Positions 1 to 4,990 of a stretch of 5,045 bases of DNA are shown here, piece after piece. The translations under genes were made by a program, and so were the position numbers. Below the pieces are notes generated by a model. That model was not told the origin of the DNA. It made no database searches and saw only the letters and a program-made list of their open reading frames with translations. Numbering within the stretch: the first letter of the stretch is position 1; each line of letters starts with the position of its first letter. This DNA is from Sphingomonas sp. (GTDB lineage Bacteria; Pseudomonadota; Alphaproteobacteria; Sphingomonadales; Sphingomonadaceae), in assembly GCA_030824725.1 (NCBI GenBank), contig JAPJRE010000310.1:1-5045 (forward strand). The letters run 5' to 3'.

Positions 1-17
1 GGCTGGAATCAAATAAC

Positions 18-896
18 CTAAGTGTGTGAATTAATGGCATTTTTACTTTTACAGTTTAGCCAAAACTGTACCAGTGCGCAATCGCGTAAATGATTGAGTA
101 ACGTTTTTTTCGACGCGCGCTTGGCCGAAAGCCCTTGTTTCTTGCTGGTTTGCGAGGGGATTCCGATGGAGGATCCGGCGGCATCGACCGCGGGCCGATA
201 CTCGACCCTGTAGCGAACGCCGGTGCTGTAGCTTCTGGCGCGCACAGCCGGCGGCGTTTGCTCCGGCCGCGGCGATATGCTTGCGGGTACTGTCGTCGCC
301 GACGCTTCGGGCGGAGTCTGTACCTCCGCCTCCTCGTGCCACATGCGCGCCGCCAGGCTGCGCTCCTCGGCACCCATCGCCGATGTGTAGATCGCCGTGG
401 TCTTGATGTCGGCATGCCCCAGCCAGCGCTGCACCATCGTCAAGGGCACATTGGCCTGGATGGCCTGTACTGCAAAACCATGCCGAAGCCCTTTCGGGCT
501 GGCATGATCGCCCACAATACCGGCGCTTTCCATCACTTCACGGATGCGGCGATAGCCGGTCATGCGAGACCACGGCCATAATCGTTGCGTACATTCATCA
601 ACATACAGGGATTGCTTGCGAAGTATGTCCAGCAGCGCGACGGGGAGCGGAATTCCTCGGTATACGATCTTGCCGCGCTTTTTAAGGCATTTCACAATCA
701 ACGCCTGCGCTTCGAAATCGATGTTCTCGGGGGTTAACGCAAGCGCCTCTGAAATGCGGCAACCGGTATACGCGATGGTCAGGCAAAAGCTTTGAACGTC
801 TAGCGAGAGACTGCGCGCCTTCTCGGCAAATATAGCAAGCTCATTGCTGTTTAAATATTTGCGTTTTCCGCAATTAGTGAAAATCATCAGTTCCAT
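18..896 (-). CDS. Short tyrosine recombinase/integrase (catalytic domain plus C-terminal tail)
   Basis: Site-specific DNA recombinase of the tyrosine (phage integrase) family, 292 residues. The visible active-site set is R47 in TGCRISEAL, a lysine near K72/K73 in the beta-hairpin, R138 in PKGLRHGFA, H161 in WLGHADIKTT and the nucleophile Y170 in AIYT. The usual box II histidine of HxxR is a lysine here (K135). The catalytic domain begins almost at the N-terminus, so the SAM-like core-binding domain of full-length integrases is absent. This is the FimB/FimE-like layout of about 200 residues. Residues 190-292 form a Pro/Ala- and then Lys-rich tail with no recognised domain, and its last 30 or so codons are AT-rich. 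The start ATG (894-896) has GGGAAG six bases upstream; M4 is an alternative start. The gene is divergent from the polysaccharide genes. It could be a resident of a genomic island or an inversion recombinase; the family call is firm, the role is not. Confidence 0.88.
   Translation of the reverse strand: MELMIFTNCGKRKYLNSNELAIFAEKARSLSLDVQSFCLTIAYTGCRISEALALTPENIDFEAQALIVKCLKKRGKIVYRGIPLPVALLDILRKQSLYVDECTQRLWPWSRMTGYRRIREVMESAGIVGDHASPKGLRHGFAVQAIQANVPLTMVQRWLGHADIKTTAIYTSAMGAEERSLAARMWHEEAEVQTPPEASATTVPASISPRPEQTPPAVRARSYSTGVRYRVEYRPAVDAAGSSIGIPSQTSKKQGLSAKRASKKTLLNHLRDCALVQFWLNCKSKNAINSHT
50..70. repeat. Perfect 8-base inverted repeat inside the 3' end of the recombinase gene
   Basis: TACAGTTT (50-57) and AAACTGTA (63-70) are exact inverse complements around the 5-base centre AGCCA. 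The element lies within the AT-rich codons of the recombinase tail. It is not followed by a T-run on either strand in the direction of transcription, so it does not look like an intrinsic terminator. Arms of 8 bases around a short centre resemble the core layout of tyrosine recombinase sites, but this link is speculative. Confidence 0.4.
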
Positions 897-926
897 TACG
901 GGCTTCCCAATAGCGACCGTGTTTGC

Positions 927-957
927 TCTATAAATGAAGCGGTCTATCCGCTGGCAA
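927..957 (-). promoter_or_regulatory. Candidate promoter of the recombinase gene
   Basis: Read on the minus strand, TTGCCA (957-952, five of six to the -35 consensus) precedes TATAGA (932-927, four of six to the -10 consensus) with a 19-base spacer, slightly longer than ideal. It ends about 30 bases before the start codon. A perfect inverted repeat sits in the spacer between the two boxes. Matching is by eye to the E. coli consensus only. Confidence 0.25.
938..952. repeat. Inverted repeat AGCGG-TCTAT-CCGCT, possible operator
   Basis: Perfect 5-base arms AGCGG (938-942) and CCGCT (948-952) flank a 5-base centre TCTAT. It lies between the candidate -35 and -10 boxes of the recombinase promoter, a classic operator position. 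Arms this short occur often by chance, so the location is the main support. Confidence 0.3.
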
Positions 958-1031
958 ACTGGTACTCATTTTTGCGTGATACATTATTGGCTAAAAGGTA
1001 ACAGGCCTTCAAGTCAAGGTCGTGCGGCGGC

Positions 1032-1036
1032 GGAGG
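1032..1036 (+). promoter_or_regulatory. Ribosome binding site deciding the GGDEF-EAL start
   Basis: GGAGG at 1032-1036 stands six bases before ATG 1043. An upstream in-frame GTG at 1022 has only AAGG two bases before it, too close to work well. This favours ATG 1043 and a 436-residue product. Confidence 0.75.
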
Positions 1037-1042
1037 TATCTG

Positions 1043-2353
1043 ATGTCCATCGGACATGAACATGGATGTGCATCGGATCGCGCGCCCGCCAGCGCGGATA
1101 TAAAGAAATGCGCCGAGGTGAGCGTCAGATGTGCAGAAAACGATGATGTATCGCTCACTGTAAAAGTCTGCAATATTGATGAAATACTGAAATCGTATGG
1201 CGCTGTTTCCGCGGCGCGCGTTGCACGGGCGGTATGTTCGGTGATCTCCCGTCTAGAAGCCGGGGGGGTGCCCGAACTGGCTGCCGATCATTCCATCCGC
1301 CTGATCCTTCCGCGGGCGCGGCTCGCGGGCGCTGGTTCGCTGTCCGATGCCTGCCGGGAGTGGATCCGCCGGGTCTGTCGGTCGGTCGCGCTGGTCCCGT
1401 TCTGGACGGAAGGGGGTGTCGTGCATGTCTGGCTCGCCGCCGATTGGTCGGCGCAGGTGGATGGCGCCGAGGCGCGCGGAGCCGACGGCATGTCCGGATT
1501 CTGCGGCGATGCGGTGACCGATCCGGGGGAGGGGGCGTCGCGCTATCGCCGCGACATGGCGGTGGCCTCCAAGCTTTTCTGCATGCTCGCGCGTGCCGGA
1601 GAGGATGGGCTGGGTGGCGGCGCACTTCGCATCGCCTGGCGGCCCGTCGTCGCGCGCGCCTCCTGCGAGGTCCTGTACTACCAGTCGACCGTTCGGCTCG
1701 AGGAAGCCGTCGCCGACGCCTGGCTCGCCCGTAACGTGCTGGCTGCCGTGGAGCGGATCGGCTTTCGCGGCATCATCGACGAGATCGTGGTCGGAGCGAC
1801 GGTGGCCGAACTCGAGGCGGAAGCGTCCGTCGTGCTGTCGGCCTCGATATCTTCGGCCGGCGTTGTGGGCAGCGCGTGGTGGGCCCAGTTGGCCCGGCGC
1901 CTCGAACGAGCGCCGGCCATCGCCGCGCGCCTGGTGCTGGAGGTTGGCGAAGGCACGGCGCTGGCCAGGAGCGCGGAGGTGGGGCGCTTTTGCGAAGAGG
2001 CGCGCAGGCTCGGCTGTCGGATCGCGATCACGGACTTCGGTGCGGGATATGCGTCGGTCCGCCAGCTCGTCGCCATCGCGCCGGACATCGTGAAGATCGA
2101 TCGCGGGTTCGTCCGCCGTTCGACAACGTCACCGCACGATCGGGAGGTCCTGGCGGGGCTGCGGCAGCTTGCTGCCGCCGTCGCACGGATCGTCGTCGCG
2201 GACGGGGTCGACACGCTGGCCCAGGCGAAGCTCTCGGAGGAGCTGGGTCTCGTCTGGCAGCAGGGCCATTTCTGGGGGCGTGCTTCGACCTGCCGTCCCT
2301 GGTGGGGGGCGCGCGTGTCGGCGCAGTCTGCTCCCGTGATGCTGGCTGTCTGA
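1043..2353 (+). CDS. Degenerate GGDEF-EAL protein, probably catalytically inactive c-di-GMP effector or scaffold
   Basis: Predicted cytosolic 436-residue protein with no membrane span or PAS domain. Residues about 36-136 follow a GGDEF-like fold (VSLTVKVCNIDEILKSYG, then a helix, then SIRLILP), but the GGDEF site reads AADHS (80-84). Residues about 194-413 are a clear EAL domain: ITDFGAGYASVRQL, VKIDRGFV, ADGVDT and QQGHFWG. By hand alignment the EAL motif itself is QST (214-216), the metal-binding Asn is Ser268, the first Asp of DDFG is Thr330 and AEGVE is ADGVD (386-390). E300, D331, K351 and Q407 are kept. Loss of several metal ligands argues against phosphodiesterase activity. Known proteins with both domains degenerate (LapD, FimX, CsrD) act by binding c-di-GMP or partners, so a regulatory role is inferred. 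It is the first of the plus-strand genes leading into polysaccharide genes, 31 bases before the next one. Confidence 0.88.
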   Translation: MSIGHEHGCASDRAPASADIKKCAEVSVRCAENDDVSLTVKVCNIDEILKSYGAVSAARVARAVCSVISRLEAGGVPELAADHSIRLILPRARLAGAGSLSDACREWIRRVCRSVALVPFWTEGGVVHVWLAADWSAQVDGAEARGADGMSGFCGDAVTDPGEGASRYRRDMAVASKLFCMLARAGEDGLGGGALRIAWRPVVARASCEVLYYQSTVRLEEAVADAWLARNVLAAVERIGFRGIIDEIVVGATVAELEAEASVVLSASISSAGVVGSAWWAQLARRLERAPAIAARLVLEVGEGTALARSAEVGRFCEEARRLGCRIAITDFGAGYASVRQLVAIAPDIVKIDRGFVRRSTTSPHDREVLAGLRQLAAAVARIVVADGVDTLAQAKLSEELGLVWQQGHFWGRASTCRPWWGARVSAQSAPVMLAV

Positions 2354-2384
2354 ACGTTCGTGCAACGGAATTGAAGGATGCGTC

Positions 2385-2570
2385 ATGGACTGGTCTGCCG
2401 AAAAAATCGATGTCGCCAAATTCAGGTTGGACGAAGTCGACTTTGCGCTGGAGGATCTTCAGCCATCCAATGGCGAGGACATTTCGGGGCCATTGCGCGG
2501 CGTGCTGATAGGTCTGCTGATGAGCGTCCCGATCTGGGCAGCCATCTTCATTCTATTTAAGTTTTTCTGA
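2385..2570 (+). CDS. Small single-span membrane protein (61 residues), unknown function
   Basis: I do not recognise a family. The start ATG has GAAGGA (2373-2378) six bases upstream, a good ribosome binding site. Residues 1-35 are polar and acidic (AEKIDVAKFRLDEVDFALED) and likely cytosolic. Residues about 37-58 are a strongly hydrophobic helix with GVLIGLLMSVPIWAAIFILF, ending in KFF at the C-terminus. There is no cleavable signal peptide pattern, and the positive residue R38 at the start of the span fits an N-in orientation. It sits 31 bases after the degenerate GGDEF-EAL gene on the same strand, so co-transcription is likely. A membrane anchor or partner for that protein or for the phosphotransferase downstream is an inference from position only. 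Confidence 0.8.
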   Translation: MDWSAEKIDVAKFRLDEVDFALEDLQPSNGEDISGPLRGVLIGLLMSVPIWAAIFILFKFF

Positions 2571-2612
2571 ACGGGGCGGCCCGGTTCGGCGGGTCTGCAA
2601 GGGAGGGATCTC

Positions 2613-2786
2613 ATGGTGAATCGATCAGTGGTCGTGGGGGTGGCGTGCGCAGCGCTGCGGCCGGTTGGCACCCTGGCGGCTCGCGTCTTCGCCCCGAAGC
2701 CCGTCGGCCGGAGGGCGCGCGTGGATGGATCGCGCGCGGGGACCATGCGCGGCCGCTTGGACCGACCGATGCGTCGCGCGGGCTGA
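2613..2786 (+). CDS. Possible small basic protein (57 residues), hypothetical
   Basis: The ATG at 2613 is preceded by GGGAGGGA (2601-2608), one of the best Shine-Dalgarno matches in the window, and the frame stays open for 57 codons to TGA at 2784-2786. The N-terminus MVNRSVVVGVACAAL has a short hydrophobic stretch that resembles the start of a signal peptide. The rest is Arg-rich (RRARVDGSRAGTMRGRLDRP) and shows no fold I recognise. It could be a genuine small protein, the remnant of a secreted protein that lost its frame after the leader, or a leader peptide. It lies 42 bases after the small membrane protein and 79 bases before the phosphotransferase. The arginine-rich tail is also what random GC-rich sequence gives, so coding status is uncertain. 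Confidence 0.4.
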   Translation: MVNRSVVVGVACAALRPVGTLAARVFAPKPVGRRARVDGSRAGTMRGRLDRPMRRAG

Positions 2787-2830
2787 GCGCTCTCGGAGCA
2801 ACGCTTCATTCACGCAGAATCAACAGCTTG

Positions 2831-2851
2831 CCCGCGCTCGTAGCGCGCGGG
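2831..2851 (+). promoter_or_regulatory. GC-rich hairpin just upstream of the phosphotransferase ribosome binding site
   Basis: CCCGCGC (2831-2837) pairs with GCGCGGG (2845-2851) around a 7-base loop; an alternative pairing is CGCGCT (2833-2838) with AGCGCG (2842-2847). No T-run follows, so it is not an ordinary terminator. It ends five bases before the G-run that serves as ribosome binding site (2856-2861), so it could influence translation of the next gene. Confidence 0.35.
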
Positions 2852-2865
2852 CGGCGGGGGGACCT

Positions 2866-4293
2866 ATGTTAACTTCCAATCAGGCCCAGGCTTCCATCCT
2901 GCACGTGCCGATCGCGGGCGCTTCCGATCTGGAACTGGCGTTGCCGGGTGCCAAGTCGCTGCGGACGATCATCGTCAGCGTCAAGCTTGCTGCGGCGGAT
3001 CTCGCGGGGCTGGCACTGGGCTATGCCGGCGCCGCGCTGTTCGCCCACCATCTCGGCTGGCCGATGGGCGCAAGGCTGGTGCCGGTCATCGCGGGGATGT
3101 ATTCGCTGATCGCCTTTTACGGGCGCAGCTACGCGCCGGCCATCGCCACCAGCGCCGCGACCAGCGTCTGTCGCGCGTCGCTCGCGTTGATCGTGACGTT
3201 CCTGTCGATGGTGTTCGGCGCGGCGCTGCTCGGCGGGCTGAGCGCCGCTTGGCTGTGGCCCTTTGCCGGCATGATGGTCGCGATGATGCTGGGGATCACA
3301 ACCGCGCGGGTCGCGCTCGCCATGGTGCTGTCGGCCAGGCGCTCGCGGTCGCGCGGCACGGGGCGGCACACGGTGGTGCTGGTGGACGGCGATCATCGCG
3401 GTCTGATTGGCGACGTCGCGGGCGTGGTCGTCGACGTCGCGGCCCATGGTCTCCGGGCCGACGTTAACGACCCCGCCGCGCTAGCCCGGCTCGGCCGGCT
3501 GGTGGGGAATGCCGACCGCGTCGTCGTGGCGTGTGCGGCCGATCGCCGGGCGTCCTGGTCCGCCGCCCTTGGCGGTGCGAACGTACCGGTCGAACTGCTG
3601 GTCGAGGAAATGGACGGCCTGGTCCCGCTCGGCGCCGGGATGTTCGGCGCTTCGCCAACGCTCAAGGTTGCCGCAGAGTCGCTGACGCCTGAGGAGCGGT
3701 TGCTGAAGCGCCTGTTCGATATCGCTGTGGCGGGTGTCGCACTGCTGCTGCTCCTCCCCTTCTTCGCCCTCGTCGCGGTTGCGATCAAGCTGGATAGCCC
3801 GGGCCCTGTCTTCTTCCGCCAGCCACGGGTCGGCCGCAGCAACCGGCCGTTCCGGATGCACAAGTTCCGCAGCATGCGGGCCGACATGCATGACGTGCAT
3901 GCCAATCGCCTGACGACCGGGCGCGACGACGATCGAGTCACGCGGGTCGGTCGCATCATCCGCGCCACCAGCATCGACGAATTGCCGCAGGTGATCGACG
4001 TGTTGCTGGGCCATATGAGCATCGTCGGGCCGCGCCCGCATGCATTGGGGGCGAAGGCGGGCGGCAAGCTCTACTGGGAAGTGGATGGGGATTACTGGCG
4101 CCGCCATTCGGTGAAGCCGGGCATTACCGGGCTCGCGCAGGTGCGCGGTTTCCGCGGTACGACCTTCGAAGAGGAGGATTTGCGCAATCGGCTGGCCTCC
4201 GATCTCGAATATGTCGAGAACTGGTCCTTCACCGGCGATATCTGGATCGTTCTCCGCACCTTCATGGCGCTGACGGGGCAGCGTGCCTTTTGA
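2866..4293 (+). CDS. Polyprenyl glycosylphosphotransferase (exopolysaccharide initiating sugar-phosphate transferase)
   Basis: Inner-membrane enzyme that transfers a hexose-1-phosphate from a UDP-sugar to undecaprenyl phosphate, the first step of building a polysaccharide repeat unit. The 475 residues show the WbaP/GumD/GelB layout: four N-terminal hydrophobic segments (about 36-62, 69-86, 103-126, 131-154), a central Rossmann-like region (168-250), a hydrophobic segment at 286-308, then the bacterial sugar transferase domain. Its signatures are KLDSPGPVFFRQPRVG (308-323), MHKFRSMR (331-338), the catalytic Asp-Glu pair in SIDELPQ (D371, E372), SIVGPRP (385-391) and KPGITGLAQVRG (417-428). ATG 2866 is chosen because it has a G-run at 2856-2861 and gives the usual family length. 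The frame stays open upstream to 2665, but that part is arginine-rich and unlike the family. Sugar specificity cannot be read from the sequence; glucose is likely given the adjacent UDP-glucose dehydrogenase. Confidence 0.93.
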   Translation: MLTSNQAQASILHVPIAGASDLELALPGAKSLRTIIVSVKLAAADLAGLALGYAGAALFAHHLGWPMGARLVPVIAGMYSLIAFYGRSYAPAIATSAATSVCRASLALIVTFLSMVFGAALLGGLSAAWLWPFAGMMVAMMLGITTARVALAMVLSARRSRSRGTGRHTVVLVDGDHRGLIGDVAGVVVDVAAHGLRADVNDPAALARLGRLVGNADRVVVACAADRRASWSAALGGANVPVELLVEEMDGLVPLGAGMFGASPTLKVAAESLTPEERLLKRLFDIAVAGVALLLLLPFFALVAVAIKLDSPGPVFFRQPRVGRSNRPFRMHKFRSMRADMHDVHANRLTTGRDDDRVTRVGRIIRATSIDELPQVIDVLLGHMSIVGPRPHALGAKAGGKLYWEVDGDYWRRHSVKPGITGLAQVRGFRGTTFEEEDLRNRLASDLEYVENWSFTGDIWIVLRTFMALTGQRAF

Positions 4294-4422
4294 ACGGGCG
4301 CGAAGCGGTCTTGTCCATGGGCAAGCCTGCTGCGCGCAAGGCCGCCAACCAGCGCCACACGCCGGATTTTCCCAAAGCCTTCCGCCGCCGCCGGCGCGCG
4401 CCGACAACATGAGAAGAAAGCC
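4294..4422 (+). promoter_or_regulatory. Intergenic leader before the winged-helix gene
   Basis: This is the longest gap in the plus-strand series (129 bases). It contains two dyads: CTTGTCCATGGGCAAG (4310-4325, one mismatched pair) and the perfect palindrome CGGCGCGCGCCG (4392-4403). Neither is followed by a T-run, so neither looks like a terminator. A separate promoter for the winged-helix gene, or binding by that protein to its own leader, would fit, but no -35/-10 pair stands out. Confidence 0.3.
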
Positions 4423-4950
4423 ATGATCCATTCTGCACAGCTCGATATGGGGCAGCAACATGCCGCGCTTTCGCGGCCGCCTTCGGCCGAGACGCGGCGC
4501 TTGTTTCCGCGGCTGTTTCCGCGGCCGGGCGGTGGCACGCGCGAGATCGCGCGTCGGCTGCTGGCGGAGGCGGACCGTGGGGGGCTTCGGGCCGCCCTGC
4601 TGCGCGAGGCCGCGCAGGAGCTGTTGAAGCTGGCAATTCTGATCGGTCCGGTTTCCGATACGCAGATCTGCGCAGATTATGTGCGCTCCAAGCTCGGGCT
4701 CCGGCATCGCGGGAGTGCGCTGCTGCTGCTGGAGTTGATGGAGCGTCCCGGCGTTCCGCACAGCGCGCCAAGTCTCGCGCAGGCCGTGTGTACCAAGTCG
4801 CCAAACGCCTCAACCGTTAAGGTTTTCGTGCATGAACTGCGCAGGGTCCTGAGCAAGTTCGGTGTCGAGGAGGCGATCCGGCATCGGTCGCGCGAAGGCT
4901 ATTATGTCGAGGAGGCCGCGATCTCGCACCTGCAGGCGCTGCTGCAGTGA
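4423..4950 (+). CDS. Winged-helix transcriptional regulator (OmpR/PhoB-type DNA-binding domain, no receiver)
   Basis: Probable DNA-binding regulator of 175 residues. Residues about 90-165 match the OmpR/PhoB C-terminal winged helix: a LLLLELMERPG helix (101-110), SLAQAV (117-122), the recognition-helix region STVKVFVHELRRVLSKFG (130-147) and the wing ending in REGYYVEE (157-164). The N-terminal 90 residues are too short for, and do not resemble, a receiver domain with its phospho-accepting Asp. They are Arg/Ala-rich and contain a duplicated LFPR, so control by a conventional sensor kinase is unlikely. The start ATG has only a weak AGAAGAAAG ahead of it; M9 (4447) is an alternative. It lies between the phosphotransferase and the dehydrogenase on the same strand, which suggests it is a local regulator of the polysaccharide genes. 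The fold call is good; its targets are unknown. Confidence 0.78.
   Translation: MIHSAQLDMGQQHAALSRPPSAETRRLFPRLFPRPGGGTREIARRLLAEADRGGLRAALLREAAQELLKLAILIGPVSDTQICADYVRSKLGLRHRGSALLLLELMERPGVPHSAPSLAQAVCTKSPNASTVKVFVHELRRVLSKFGVEEAIRHRSREGYYVEEAAISHLQALLQ
4502..4525 (+). repeat. Exact 12-base tandem duplication
   Basis: TGTTTCCGCGGC occurs twice head to tail (4502-4513 and 4514-4525) inside the winged-helix gene. It keeps the frame and gives the repeated residues LFPRLFPR (27-34). It looks like a recent slippage duplication in the poorly conserved N-terminal part. Confidence 0.85.
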
Positions 4951-4977
4951 CGGCAAAACGTTGGAATAGTGTTCACC

Positions 4978-4983
4978 TAAGGA
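4978..4983 (+). promoter_or_regulatory. Ribosome binding site supporting the GTG start of the dehydrogenase
   Basis: TAAGGA lies seven bases before GTG 4991. It supports the GTG as start, which also matches the usual N-terminus of UDP-glucose dehydrogenases (MRIAMIGTGYVG). Confidence 0.7.
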
Positions 4984-4990
4984 TTGATTT

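Larger units (their letters stand above)
897..1042. promoter_or_regulatory. AT-rich divergent intergenic region, probable promoters both ways
   Basis: This 146-base spacer separates the minus-strand recombinase from the plus-strand GGDEF-EAL gene and has no coding features of its own. It is roughly 45% GC, well below the genes to its right. Because both flanking genes are transcribed away from it, it should contain the start signals of each. A TATAAA-like element (929-934) and an inverted repeat (938-952) are the most visible elements. No confident sigma-70 pair could be assigned for the plus strand, which is not surprising for an alphaproteobacterium. Confidence 0.5.

Noticed and set aside
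135..795. Two plus-strand open frames opposite the recombinase
   Set aside because: They lie antisense to a gene with a full set of tyrosine recombinase residues and show no protein family features.
39..973. CATTTTT at 39-45 and 967-973 as possible direct repeats (att-like) flanking the recombinase
   Set aside because: Only about seven shared bases in AT-rich DNA, expected by chance; no longer identity surrounds them.
1022..1042. GTG at 1022 as start of the GGDEF-EAL protein
   Set aside because: Its only Shine-Dalgarno-like bases are two nucleotides away, while ATG 1043 has GGAGG at ideal spacing.
1876..2508. Open frame of 210 codons overlapping the EAL region and the small membrane protein on the plus strand
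   Set aside because: It is out of frame with the EAL motifs and its product is an arginine/glycine-rich shadow; the EAL frame and the 61-residue frame have better starts and protein-like composition.
2665..2865. 67-residue N-terminal extension of the phosphotransferase starting at ATG 2665
   Set aside because: The extension is arginine/serine-rich, unlike the family N-terminus, and ATG 2866 has its own G-rich ribosome binding site and gives the expected length.
4317..4412. 31-codon open frame between the phosphotransferase and the winged-helix gene
   Set aside because: The product is a run of basic residues with no clear ribosome binding site; it is more likely chance in GC-rich leader DNA.
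4294..4422. Intrinsic terminator after the phosphotransferase
   Set aside because: The dyads present are not followed by a T-run, so read-through into the winged-helix gene cannot be excluded and no terminator is called.
3481..4761. Very long open frame (426 codons) on the minus strand opposite the phosphotransferase and the winged-helix gene
   Set aside because: It is antisense to two genes with clear family motifs, its product is rich in Arg/Pro/His/Gln with no recognisable domain, and GC-rich DNA commonly leaves such frames open.
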